Position numbers and translations under genes: made by a program. The notes beneath the pieces were generated by a model, which saw only the letters and a program-made list of their open reading frames with translations, did no database searches and was not told where the DNA came from. Of a stretch of DNA of 64,000 nt, positions 54,903 through 64,000 are shown piece after piece (positions within the stretch are counted from its first letter, which is position 1; every line of letters begins with the position of its first letter). Origin of the DNA: Steroidobacteraceae bacterium (GTDB taxonomy: Bacteria > Pseudomonadota > Gammaproteobacteria > Steroidobacterales > Steroidobacteraceae); contig JANWJS010000012.1 in assembly GCA_025451845.1 (NCBI GenBank), positions 53,417 through 117,416 on the forward strand, in the 5' to 3' direction.

Positions 54903-55757
54903 ATGTTCCACATCATCATTCTCGCCATCGTTCAGGGGCTCGCGGAGCTTCTCCCCGTGTCCAGCTCCGCGCACGTGATCGTCGCCGAGAAGCTCATGGG
55001 CATGAATCCCGCGGCGCCGGAAATGACGCTGCTGCTCGTCATGCTGCATACCGGAACGATGCTCGCCGTCATCGTCTATTTCTGGCGGCGGTGGCGACAA
55101 GCGTTCTTCAGCTCGGTGCCGGAGCTGAAGAATTTCATCGTCGCGCTGATCGTCGCCACGTTCCTGACCGGCGTCGTCGGCGGCGGCATGATCGAATTCA
55201 TCGAAAAAGTCCTGATGCGCCGCCAGGCGCACGCCTGGGTCGAGCAACTCTTCAACCGCCTGGACTTGATTGCCGCCGCGCTGGCCATGGCCGGCGTGTT
55301 CATTCTCGTAGCGGGACTCGTGGAAAAGCGGCGGCGCCCGGCAGCCGCCCCGCACGAACTGACGGCCGCGCAATATTCGTGGATCGGCGCGATTCAGGGA
55401 CTGTGCATTCCTTTCCGCGGCTTTTCCCGTTCCGGCGCGACCATTTCGACCGGCCTGTTGGCGCGCGTGGCGCGCGGCAGGGCGGAGGATTTCAGCTTCG
55501 CGCTCGCGGTCGTGCTCACACCTCCAGCGGACGCGCGCGAGATCTGGCGCCTCTACCAGTCGCAGCACCATCAGCTCGCGGGGATGGTCCCCGCCGCGAC
55601 GACCAGTATTCTCGGAGTGGTCTTCGCGTTCCTCGCCGGGCTCCTGGCGCTCAAATGGCTCAGCCGCTGGCTGGAGACGGGGCGGTGGCATTTCTTTGGA
55701 ATCTACTGCCTCCTCGCCGCGATCGTAGTCGCCTACCTCCACCACTCGGGCTATTGA
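54903..55757 (+). CDS. uppP: Undecaprenyl-diphosphate phosphatase, variant motif
   Basis: 284 residues from the ATG at 54903, with about eight membrane spans. The first motif QGLAELLPVSSSAH fits the (E/Q)xxxE region. The second is FRGFSRSGATIST where the common form is PGxSRSGAT, so Arg replaces the Pro. The third part, SFALAVVLTPPADAREI, is also of this subtype. It recycles the undecaprenyl carrier for peptidoglycan, LPS and EPS. Such FRGFSRSG variants are, from memory, a recognised proteobacterial subgroup. Confidence 0.88.
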   Translation: MFHIIILAIVQGLAELLPVSSSAHVIVAEKLMGMNPAAPEMTLLLVMLHTGTMLAVIVYFWRRWRQAFFSSVPELKNFIVALIVATFLTGVVGGGMIEFIEKVLMRRQAHAWVEQLFNRLDLIAAALAMAGVFILVAGLVEKRRRPAAAPHELTAAQYSWIGAIQGLCIPFRGFSRSGATISTGLLARVARGRAEDFSFALAVVLTPPADAREIWRLYQSQHHQLAGMVPAATTSILGVVFAFLAGLLALKWLSRWLETGRWHFFGIYCLLAAIVVAYLHHSGY

Positions 55758-55876
55758 CCGCTCAGCCGAACCAGCCTGCGGCGCCTACGCTACGGCCTAT
55801 CCGGCTTCGCTGACATCGAGGCCGCGGCGCGTGTGAGAGAATCCCGCGTTCCACACCGACACGGATGGAAGCGCAC

Positions 55877-56581
55877 ATGCCAGATCTGTCAGCGTTCCCG
55901 ATCACCCGCAAATGGCCGCCGCGATTTCCCGATCGCCTGCAGCTTTACTCGCTGCCGACTCCAAACGGGGTGAAAGCCTCCATCATGCTGGAGGAAACCG
56001 GCCTGCCGTACGAGCCGCACCGCGTAAGTTTCGATTCGCACGATCAGCTCTCGCCGGAGTTCCTCTCCCTCAATCCCAACAACAAGATCCCGGCGATCAT
56101 CGACCCCAACGGCCCCGGCGGCAGGTCGCTGCCGCTCTTCGAGTCGGGCGCGATCCTCATCTACCTCGCGGAAAAGACCAGCCGCCTCCTGCCAAGCGAC
56201 CCGGCGGAACGATACCTCACGATCCAGTGGCTGATGTTCCAGATGGGCGGCATCGGCCCGATGTTCGGCCAGGTAGGCTTTTTCAACAAGTTCGGCGGCA
56301 GGAATTACGAGGACAAACGCCCGCGTGACCGCTATGTCGAGGAGGCGAAGCGCCTGCTGCGGGTGCTCGACGCTCAACTCGCGAAGCATTCCTGGATCGC
56401 CGGCGAGGAATACACCATCGCGGACGTCGCCACATTCCCCTGGGTGCGCAATCTCATCGGCTTTTACGAGGCGGGCGATCTCGTCGGCATCGGCGACTTC
56501 GCCAACGTGACACGCGCTCTCGAGAGATTTCTCGCCCGTCCGGCGGTCGCGAGAGGACTCGCGATTCCACAGGACGGCTGA
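55877..56581 (+). CDS. Glutathione S-transferase family protein (YghU-like)
   Basis: 234 residues from the ATG at 55877, preceded by GGAAG at 5 bases; the ATG at 55865 would add four residues the family lacks. Thioredoxin-like N-terminal domain: LQLYSLPTPNGVKASIMLEE and LNPNNKIPAIIDPNGPGG, LFESGAILIYLAEKT. All-helical C-terminal domain with WIAGEEYTIADVATFPWVRN. It resembles YghU/YfcG-type disulfide-bond reductases. 7 bases before cobQ. Confidence 0.88.
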   Translation: MPDLSAFPITRKWPPRFPDRLQLYSLPTPNGVKASIMLEETGLPYEPHRVSFDSHDQLSPEFLSLNPNNKIPAIIDPNGPGGRSLPLFESGAILIYLAEKTSRLLPSDPAERYLTIQWLMFQMGGIGPMFGQVGFFNKFGGRNYEDKRPRDRYVEEAKRLLRVLDAQLAKHSWIAGEEYTIADVATFPWVRNLIGFYEAGDLVGIGDFANVTRALERFLARPAVARGLAIPQDG

Positions 56582-56587
56582 GCCGCG

Positions 56588-58051
56588 GTGAGCGCCCGCA
56601 GTTTGATGGTGCAAGGCACCACGTCGGATGCCGGCAAGAGCACGCTGGTCGCGGGACTCTGCCGCATCCTGCGGCGGCAGGGAGTTCGCGTCGCGCCGTT
56701 CAAGCCGCAGAACATGGCGCTCAACAGCGCGGTCGGGGCCGACGGCGGCGAGCTCGGCCGCGCCCAGGCGCTGCAGGCGCAAGCAGCGGGCATTCTCCCC
56801 ACGTCCGATCTCAACCCGGTGTTGCTCAAGCCGAGCACGGACCAACGATGTCAGGTCATCATCCACGGAAGAGCGGTTGGAGAAATGGGCGCCTGGCAAT
56901 ATCACGAGTTCAAGCGGCGCGCCCGGGAGGCGGTGCTGGCTTCCTATCGCCGGTTGGGCGAGGCATACGACTTCATCGTCGTCGAGGGCGCCGGCTCGCC
57001 CGCGGAAATCAACCTGCGCGAGGGCGATATCGCCAACATGGGATTCGCGGAGGCAGTCGACTGCCCGGTGGTTCTCATCGCCGACATCGATCGCGGCGGG
57101 GTGTTCGCGCATATCGTCGGCACGCTGGCACTGCTCAGTGAGAGCGAACGGAATCGCGTCCGGGGATTCGTCATCAATCGTTTCCGCGGCGACTCGTCGC
57201 TGCTCGAGCCCGGGTTGAATTGGCTGGAGCAGCACACCGGCAAACCCGTGCTCGGCGTTCTGCCCTATCTGCACGGCTTCCATCTCGATGCGGAGGATGG
57301 CATCAGCCGGGAGATCGTGGACAGCGCTGCTCCAGCGAGCGACAGGCTGCGTGTGGTGCTGCCCGTGCTGCCGCGGATCAGCAATCACACTGACTTCGAG
57401 CCCCTGGCGCATCATCCGCAGGTCGAGTTGCATTACGCGGACTGCGGCACACCGCCGCCGCCGGCCGACCTCGTCATCCTGCCCGGCTCCAAGGCCGTGC
57501 GCGCCGATCTCGAGTGCCTGCGCGCGGGCGGGTGGCCGGAATACCTCGAGCGGCACCTGCGCTACGGCGGCAAGGTGCTCGGCATCTGCGGCGGCCTGCA
57601 GATGTTGGGCAGGGTGATCGCCGATCCACAGGGCGTCGAGGGCAACGCTGGCGAGAGCGCAGGCCTCGGTTGGCTCGATCTCGAGACCGTGCTGTTGCCG
57701 GGCAAGCGGTTGTGCAATGTCGCCGGGCGCCTGCAGCCCGGGGGGGCGCGCGTGCGCGGCTACGAGATCCACATGGGCCGCACGCATGGGCAGGCGCTCG
57801 GACGGCCCGCCGTGCTGCTCGACGACGGCACTCCGGACGGCGCTATCTCTGCGGACGGTAAGATCATGGCCACTTATCTGCACGGCGTCTTCGATGAGAT
57901 GGCGGCGTGCACAGCATTGCTGCGCTGGGCGGGCGTCTCTCAGCCGCTCGCCATCGACACCAATGCGCGCCGCGAGCAGATGCTCGACCGGCTGGCGGAC
58001 ACGATTACGAGCCAATGCGATCTCGCGCGCCTGCTGGCCGATGTGCGGTAG
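56588..58051 (+). CDS. cobQ: Cobyric acid synthase
   Basis: 487 residues from the GTG at 56588. P-loop-like [50 protein letters not shown] and the class I amidotransferase site [10 protein letters not shown] (Cys334) with a C-terminal YLHGVF. It amidates four side chains of adenosyl-cobyrinic acid a,c-diamide with ATP and glutamine. No other cobalamin gene lies nearby; it is 7 bases after the GST gene. Perhaps part of a scattered or salvage pathway. Confidence 0.93.
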   Translation: MSARSLMVQGTTSDAGKSTLVAGLCRILRRQGVRVAPFKPQNMALNSAVGADGGELGRAQALQAQAAGILPTSDLNPVLLKPSTDQRCQVIIHGRAVGEMGAWQYHEFKRRAREAVLASYRRLGEAYDFIVVEGAGSPAEINLREGDIANMGFAEAVDCPVVLIADIDRGGVFAHIVGTLALLSESERNRVRGFVINRFRGDSSLLEPGLNWLEQHTGKPVLGVLPYLHGFHLDAEDGISREIVDSAAPASDRLRVVLPVLPRISNHTDFEPLAHHPQVELHYADCGTPPPPADLVILPGSKAVRADLECLRAGGWPEYLERHLRYGGKVLGICGGLQMLGRVIADPQGVEGNAGESAGLGWLDLETVLLPGKRLCNVAGRLQPGGARVRGYEIHMGRTHGQALGRPAVLLDDGTPDGAISADGKIMATYLHGVFDEMAACTALLRWAGVSQPLAIDTNARREQMLDRLADTITSQCDLARLLADVR

Positions 58052-58114
58052 CGCACCGTTCGCGCCGGCGGCCTGGTTCTATACTGGGGCGCAGCGGGAA
58101 ATGCATGACGTGGA

Positions 58115-59203
58115 ATGAGCCGGAACGACGTAGCGAGTACCCAACGGGATTCTGCAGCGGTGGGTCAGGACAAAGGCGGCGGCCTGAAGGCTGAAAGCGA
58201 GCGGCGCTACCGCGCGATCTTCGAGAACCCATTTGATCTGATCGCAGTCCTCGACGCGGTACGCAACGACGATGGCGCGATCGTCGACTGGCGCTACAGT
58301 GACGCCAACGCCAACTGGCTCCGGTCTCTCGGCCGCCGGCGTGACCGTGTTCTGGGCAGGACGGTGGGCGAAATCATGCCTGCGCGCGCAGCCGAGCTCA
58401 TCCCACTCTATGCGCGCGTGCTCACTCAGAGCCGGCCGGAGCAGCACGAGGAGCGGATGGGCGAAACCGACCTGCTCACGAGCCTGTTTCCCATCGGAAA
58501 AGACTCCATCGTCACATCCGGCGTCGATATAAGCGCCCGTATCCGCGTCGAAGCTGAGGTCAACCGCTTGCTGGAGGTCAATCGCGCCGAGCGCGAATGG
58601 CTGTCAGCCCTCCTCAACTCGATGACTGAGGAGGTCTATTTCGCGGACCCGCAGCATCGCTATACCTATGCCAATCCGGCGGCCCTGCGCGAGTTCGGCC
58701 GTGACACCGTGCAGGGTGTGGACATCGAGAAGATCGTCACGCAGCTCGAGGTATTCCGGCCAGACGGAACGCCGCGGCCGTTTGCCGAAGCCCCGCCCGT
58801 GCGGGCGCTTGCCGGGGAGATCGTACGGGACGAGGAGCAGATCGTCCGCGTTCCGCGCACCGGGGAGCTTCGCCATCGCCAAGTGAGCTCGGCCCCCGTC
58901 CGCGATAGCAGCGGTCGAATCATCGGCTCAGTTTCCGTCGTGCGCGACGTGACCGACAAGCATCTGCGGGAAAAGGAATCGCAGGCGGCGGAGCGCCGGC
59001 GCCGGAAACTGATCAAGACTCTGGCGCACGAGCTGCGCAACCCACTGGCCCCGCTGCGCACTGGTATTGAATTACTGCGCAAGGTGCGTGAGCAGCCGCA
59101 GCTCCTCGACACCGTGCCGCCAATGATGGAGCGGCAGATTCGCGAGCTCGTGGCGCTGATCGACCGGCTGCTGGACGTCTTTCAGGACGCCCCGCCAGCC
59201 TAG
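58115..59203 (+). CDS. PAS-PAS-HisKA protein lacking the kinase ATPase domain
   Basis: 362 residues. Two PAS domains, about 30-145 (RYRAIFENPFDLIAVLDAVR) and 160-285 (LNSMTEEVYFADPQHRYTYA). Then a HisKA dimerisation segment with KTLAHELRNPLAPLRTGIEL, phospho-acceptor His305. The frame stops at 59201-59203 right after RQIRELVALIDRLLDVFQD, where a normal hybrid kinase would enter HATPase_c. So it cannot phosphorylate by itself unless another protein supplies the ATPase. The truncation lies 70 bases before hipB and may have been made by its arrival. Confidence 0.85.
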   Translation: MSRNDVASTQRDSAAVGQDKGGGLKAESERRYRAIFENPFDLIAVLDAVRNDDGAIVDWRYSDANANWLRSLGRRRDRVLGRTVGEIMPARAAELIPLYARVLTQSRPEQHEERMGETDLLTSLFPIGKDSIVTSGVDISARIRVEAEVNRLLEVNRAEREWLSALLNSMTEEVYFADPQHRYTYANPAALREFGRDTVQGVDIEKIVTQLEVFRPDGTPRPFAEAPPVRALAGEIVRDEEQIVRVPRTGELRHRQVSSAPVRDSSGRIIGSVSVVRDVTDKHLREKESQAAERRRRKLIKTLAHELRNPLAPLRTGIELLRKVREQPQLLDTVPPMMERQIRELVALIDRLLDVFQDAPPA

Positions 59204-59212
59204 GGCTTGATT

Positions 59213-59232
59213 ATGCATCGTATACAATGCAT
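59213..59232. promoter_or_regulatory. hipBA operator 1
   Basis: ATGCAT-CGTATACA-ATGCAT; the core TGCAT-N8-ATGCA has the 5-8-5 layout used by HipB proteins. It lies just after the kinase stop in an AT-rich stretch. Confidence 0.6.
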
Positions 59233-59251
59233 AATTAACGTAACCACCAAT

Positions 59252-59271
59252 ATGCATTATATACGGTGCAT
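59252..59271. promoter_or_regulatory. hipBA operator 2
   Basis: ATGCAT-TATATACG-GTGCAT; same half-sites with one change, and a shared TATAC spacer. It ends 2 bases before the hipB start, 39 bases after operator 1, so bound HipB would block promoter and translation start region. Confidence 0.6.
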
Positions 59272-59273
59272 TT

Positions 59274-59537
59274 GTGACGCTTCTCGAAATGGGCCAGAAG
59301 CTCCGGCAGGCCCGCAAGGCGCGCCATCTCTCCCAAGCTGACCTGGCGGCTTCCTTGGGGATGAGTCGCGCCACTGTCTCAGCCATCGAGAACGGAACGA
59401 TCGGCGAAATCGGCGTGCGCAAATTGATGGCCTTGGGCACGGCGCTAGGTCTCGAGTTGCTGCTCGATAGCCGGCACGAGCGCCCCACCTTACAACAGCT
59501 GAGAGAGGAGCGCCGTGCCACCAAAGCCGGCGCTTGA
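59274..59537 (+). CDS. hipB: HipB antitoxin, XRE-family repressor
   Basis: 87 residues from the GTG at 59274. Helix-turn-helix: HLSQADLAASLGMSRATVSA then IENGTIGEIGVRKLM. Size and position before hipA match HipB, which neutralises the HipA kinase and represses the operon. Overlaps hipA by 23 bases. The two operators immediately upstream support self-control. Confidence 0.9.
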   Translation: MTLLEMGQKLRQARKARHLSQADLAASLGMSRATVSAIENGTIGEIGVRKLMALGTALGLELLLDSRHERPTLQQLREERRATKAGA

Positions 59538-60741
59538 CGTTTACTGCGCTGAGCAGCGCACCGGCGTCCTTGCCCGGAGCGATGTACACGAAGGCGATTT
59601 TCTTTTCGGCTACGTTGCCGATTGTCCGACGAAGAATGCTGTCTCGCTGACTATGCCGGTCGTACGTGATCAGTACGACTCGATGAATACGGTTCATCCC
59701 ATCTTTGAGATGAATCTCCCGGAGGGGGCGCTGCTGGAGAAACTGCGCCTGCGCTTTGCGAAGGCTATTCCAAACTTCGACGATCTCGCACTCCTCGAGA
59801 TAGTCGGTCAGTCGCAGATCGGTCGCCTCCGCTACGCGCGCGCTGGCACAAACCTCGCCGAGCCAGCGACGGAAAGCCTGCACAAGCTCCTCACCTACAA
59901 AGGCGCCGAGGAGCTCTTCGCGCGGCTGCTGGAACAGTATGCGAGCCATTCCGGCGTCTCAGGAATCCAGCCCAAAGTGCTCATCCGCGCCGAGGAGAGC
60001 AATCTGGATCGCATCACTCACCGCAGTACCACGCACATCGTCAAGTCGTTCGATCCGAATGAGTTCGCGGAGCTGGCAGCCAATGAGTACTTCTGCACGC
60101 GTGCGGCGATCCACGCTGGCCTGCCAACCGCGCGCCCTAGGCTCTCGGACAATCGCAGACTCCTGGTCGCGGAGAGGTTTGATCTGCGCAAGGATGGTTC
60201 CTACCTCGGCGTGGAGGACTTCTGTGTTTTGAATGCGCTGCGCTCCCATGGGCGCTATGACGGTTCCTACGAGCTCATTGCGAGACGAATCCGACAATTC
60301 GTGAGCCCAGAGGAAGTCGCACCGGCCCTGGAACAGCTGTTCCTGACCGTCGCACTGTGCAGTGCGATCGAGAACGGCGATGCACACTTGAAGAACTTCG
60401 CAATCGTTTATGAGAACGCGGGAAGTACGGTACGTCTGGCTCCTGCTTATGACCTTGTTTGCACTACGGTATACGTATCAGATGATTCGATGGCTCTGAC
60501 ACTCGATGGGTCGAAAGCGTTTCCAACAGTCAAGGAGCTCGAATCGTTCGCCCGCCTGCATTGCGACTTGCGGCCTGCTCATGCAAAGAAGGCTCTGCAG
60601 CATGTCGTTGCCGGCGTAACGCGGAGCGCCCAGGAGATTCGTGAGTATGCGAACCGGCACGCAGATTTTGAGAACGCGGCCGGTCGACTCATCGCGCGAT
60701 TCAATCACGGACTACGGCGGATCGGTATCAATGAGTGCTGA
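59515..60741 (+). CDS. hipA: HipA serine/threonine kinase toxin
   Basis: 408 residues from the GTG at 59515 with GAGAGAGGAG 5 bases upstream. Key residues are present: Ser149 in SGVSGIQPKVL (autophosphorylated loop), Lys177 in TTHIVKSF (ATP), Asp289 in ENGDAHLKNF (catalytic) and Asp313 in APAYDLV (metal). In E. coli HipA phosphorylates GltX and causes persistence. The last three codons and the stop (GINEC end) lie within a copy of tRNA-Val sequence at 60735-60774, so the gene terminus was probably created by recombination. Confidence 0.93.
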   Translation: MPPKPALDVYCAEQRTGVLARSDVHEGDFLFGYVADCPTKNAVSLTMPVVRDQYDSMNTVHPIFEMNLPEGALLEKLRLRFAKAIPNFDDLALLEIVGQSQIGRLRYARAGTNLAEPATESLHKLLTYKGAEELFARLLEQYASHSGVSGIQPKVLIRAEESNLDRITHRSTTHIVKSFDPNEFAELAANEYFCTRAAIHAGLPTARPRLSDNRRLLVAERFDLRKDGSYLGVEDFCVLNALRSHGRYDGSYELIARRIRQFVSPEEVAPALEQLFLTVALCSAIENGDAHLKNFAIVYENAGSTVRLAPAYDLVCTTVYVSDDSMALTLDGSKAFPTVKELESFARLHCDLRPAHAKKALQHVVAGVTRSAQEIREYANRHADFENAAGRLIARFNHGLRRIGINEC

Positions 60742-60774
60742 AGGGATCGAACCGCCGACATTCGCCGTGTAAGG
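60735..60774. repeat. tRNA-Val-derived segment, att-site-like duplication
   Basis: Forty bases match the 3' half of tRNA-Val (61861-61900) with one substitution and one missing A: GTGCTG-A-GGGATCGAACCGCC and onwards. Same orientation as the tRNA. It lacks the CCA end and 5' half, so it is not a tRNA. Such fragments mark integrase crossovers at tRNA genes. Confidence 0.75.
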
Positions 60775-60853
60775 CCCGGTCCGAACTCGTCGCTCAGATC
60801 CGATTCGTGGATGGACCCGCGCTGCGACACGCCGCATTCTTAGGTCTACGATC
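60772..60853. repeat. Diverged direct repeat, copy A
   Basis: Shares GAACTCGTCGCTC, TTCGTG, ATGGAC and ACGCCGCATT-TTAG in order with copy B at 61239-61330, with a few small gaps. Source unknown. Confidence 0.45.
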
Positions 60854-61238
60854 GGACAAGGATGCCCGCGCGGTACGCGGTCGGGGTCAGCGAAGACCCA
60901 AGGCTTGGCCGTGGACGCGGTTGCCAGCAGGTGGCTTTGAGTCGCGTCAGCCAGCATCCGCCGGTGCGTTTACGGCCACGCTCAAGTACGCAGCTTCGCA
61001 CGATCTGAGGAGCGTGGGCACTTACTAGACGTCGTCGTCCTCAACTCCGCCCCGCGGGCAGATAGGCGTGATCGCTGCCAACGGTGCCGTCAATCTCGGC
61101 AAGCTTTTCGCGCTGCGCCTGAACTCGCCTCTTGGCGGAGCGATGTCAGATCAAACGGCTGATCATCGGGGGTACAACGGCATCGTTCTCGCACGCGTGC
61201 GCAGCGCTCGACGAGCGCTTTGCGGCGCGCGTTTGTGT

Positions 61239-61330
61239 GGACCAGGCCTGAACTCGTCGCTCCGGTCCGGTTCGTGAAATGGACCGCCGCAGGCCGGCTG
61301 CGTCACGCCGCATTTTTAGATCTGAGCTCG
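61239..61330. repeat. Diverged direct repeat, copy B
   Basis: Counterpart of copy A, same orientation, about 470 bases away. The pair may be ends of an internal deletion or remnants of one mobile sequence. Confidence 0.45.
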
Positions 61331-61617
61331 GAACTGCAAGGGTTCGGGAACGGCCGCCATCGGGCAGCAATGTAGGGAGCTGAATTTCCGCTCTCTGGCC
61401 GTATCCGGCCCATCGGCGATCAAGGATCACCGGATAGGTGCGCGAAACTCGCCTTGTTGACCGAACTTTCCTTTCAGCGGACCATGAGGCCGGACTTTCG
61501 GCGTCAACCGATCAGTAATGCGGCCTGCATGGCCCGTGCGCTAGCGGGCCTCTCGGCCAACGATTCTGACCGATCGCCGTCTGGGTTCAGGCAGGTCCCA
61601 CACCAATGAGGCCCCCA

Positions 61618-61824
61618 ATGAACGAGGAAGCCTTCAATCTGAGCGTGCGCAAATTCCTGAAATCATTCGGGCTTAACGCCCAACGCGAAATCGAGCAGGC
61701 TGTTGCCAAAGCGCTGGCGAGCGGCAAAATCAACGGGACAGGGTCGCTTCCCGGAAAGGTCACACTGGAGATTCCAGGGCTGAGCCTCAATGTGGAATTC
61801 AACGGGGAGATCGCCCTGAAATAG
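61618..61824 (+). CDS. DUF6494-family small protein
   Basis: 68 residues from the ATG at 61618; the upstream ATG at 61606 supplies the GAGG of its ribosome site. The sequence MNEEAFNLSVRKFLKSFG, then AQREIEQAVAKALASGKI and VTLEIPGLSLNVEFNGEIAL, matches DUF6494 small cytosolic proteins of unknown function. A short CGGGGA/TCCCG hairpin followed by ATTTTA at 61829-61855 may end it. It lies between the att-like fragment and tRNA-Val. Confidence 0.7.
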   Translation: MNEEAFNLSVRKFLKSFGLNAQREIEQAVAKALASGKINGTGSLPGKVTLEIPGLSLNVEFNGEIALK

Positions 61825-61854
61825 TCCCCGGGGAAATGCTCCCGACTGATTTTA

Positions 61855-61930
61855 TGGTGGGTGCTGACGGGATCGAACCGCCGACATTCGCCGTGTAAAG
61901 GCGACGCTCTACCAGCTGAGCTAAGCACCC
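61855..61930 (-). tRNA. tRNA-Val (anticodon TAC)
   Basis: 76 bases with encoded CCA. Minus strand: GGGTGCTTAGCTCAGCTGG, anticodon loop CTTTACA, T arm GCGGTTCGATCCCGT, acceptor AGCACCC-A-CCA. GGGTGCT pairs fully with AGCACCC. Anticodon TAC reads valine codons. Its 3' half is duplicated at the end of hipA. Confidence 0.97.
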
Positions 61931-61940
61931 TCGTTTATTG

Positions 61941-62191
61941 GCGGAAATCGTCGAGACGATTTCCGCGAGACCCTACACGTTTTCCGCAGGCAAAGGGAAC
62001 GGCCCTTTGCCCGCTATGCCCTGCCACTGGCGCTTCGCGCCGGACGGACGATTTCCGCGAGACCCCAAACATTTCGCCTCGGGGCCAGGGAACGGCCCTG
62101 GCCCTGTCTTTTTACTGGCGGAAATCGTCGAGACGATTTCCGCAAGACACTACACATTTCCCGCGGGGCCAGGGAACGGCCCTGGCCCCGC
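61941..62191. repeat. Composite repeat cluster of palindromes and AACGG-loop hairpins
   Basis: Three related units between tRNA-Val and lon. A 26-base palindrome (GCGGAAATCGTC-GA-GACGATTTCCGC) occurs at 61941-61966 and 62118-62143, and its right half again near 62048-62058. Hairpins: 61989-62011 stem GGCAAAGGG, 62082-62104 stem GGGCCAGGG, 62163-62191 stem GCGGGGCCAGGG. All have perfect complements and an invariant AACGG loop. Stem changes are paired (covariation). The middle hairpin is followed by TGTCTTTTT on the plus strand, terminator-like. Open frames through the cluster are products of the repeat. Confidence 0.75.
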
Positions 62192-62197
62192 TATTCA

Positions 62198-64000
<1,803 letters not shown>

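Larger units (their letters stand above)
60742..61617. other. Gene-free stretch with remnants
   Basis: About 880 bases from the end of hipA to the DUF6494 gene. Open frames on both strands have atypical composition and no ribosome sites. It includes the tRNA-Val fragment, a diverged repeat pair (60772-60853 and 61239-61330), and a hairpin GGCCCG-N8-CGGGCC at 61531-61550. I read it as the eroded interior of an integrated element. Confidence 0.5.

Noticed and set aside
60735..60774. A second tRNA-Val gene
   Set aside because: Only the 3' half without CCA is present; no D arm or 5' acceptor strand.
60712..61430. Two similar minus-strand frames (81 and 94 codons) as paralogous small genes
   Set aside because: Their similarity follows the DNA repeat, composition is Arg-rich, there are no ribosome sites, and one runs into hipA.
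61941..62191. CRISPR array
   Set aside because: Only three unequal units, no constant-length spacers, the units are hairpins, and no cas genes are near.

Overview
The window is GC-rich, densely coded bacterial DNA. Its core gene order (mltD, a yafS-like gene, rnhA, dnaQ; ppiD near fabI; lon near tRNA-Val) points to a gammaproteobacterium, probably near Xanthomonadales, Nevskiales or Steroidobacterales. That placement is inferred from synteny and family content; no species can be named.

Left end, 1-7.1 kb: the start of an outer-membrane polysaccharide export protein, a lipoprotein gene broken by two compensating frameshifts, a parallel beta-helix protein, and a rearrangement scar. The scar joins a decayed MFS transporter end to a 5'-truncated paralogue of the beta-helix gene.

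6.3-25.8 kb: an extracellular polysaccharide (EPS) locus transcribed leftwards, most genes overlapping by 1-4 bases. It holds a Wzx-type flippase, a Wzy-type polymerase, a Wzz-type chain-length protein, two GT4 glycosyltransferases, three methyltransferases and an AsnB-type amidotransferase. It also holds two copies of a rare pair: a bi-domain oxidoreductase (MDR dehydrogenase fused to Gfo/Idh/MocA) and a heparinase/alginate-lyase-like protein without a signal peptide. An EPS-type MarR regulator lies upstream, and its promoter has a perfect 7-1-7 palindrome at the expected start point. wecB is divergent to it, followed by a lipoprotein with a transglutaminase-like Cys-His-Asp triad.

28.8-41.3 kb: precursor supply, all leftward. 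rmlACDB makes dTDP-L-rhamnose. gmhA, rfaE1, rfaD, rfaE2 and gmhB make ADP-heptose, with the usual HldE fusion split around rfaD. pgi, a DegT/DnrJ/EryC1 aminotransferase, a UDP-uronate 4-epimerase and a TviB-type dehydrogenase follow. UDP-HexNAc uronate supply plus AsnB suggests an EPS carrying uronamide sugars (inference).

41.3-48 kb: housekeeping genes dnaQ, rnhA, yafS-like, mltD, fabI and ppiD. 48-62 kb: an accessory block between tRNA-Asp and tRNA-Val containing a DUF2844/DUF3443 pair, a BNR-propeller protein, uppP, a glutathione transferase, an orphan cobQ, a PAS-HisKA kinase lacking its ATPase domain, and a hipBA toxin-antitoxin module. hipBA has two visible operators, and the last codons of hipA lie inside a duplicated piece of tRNA-Val. 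A family of hairpins with covarying stems and a constant AACGG loop lies beside tRNA-Val and again at 51.4 kb. The window ends inside lon.
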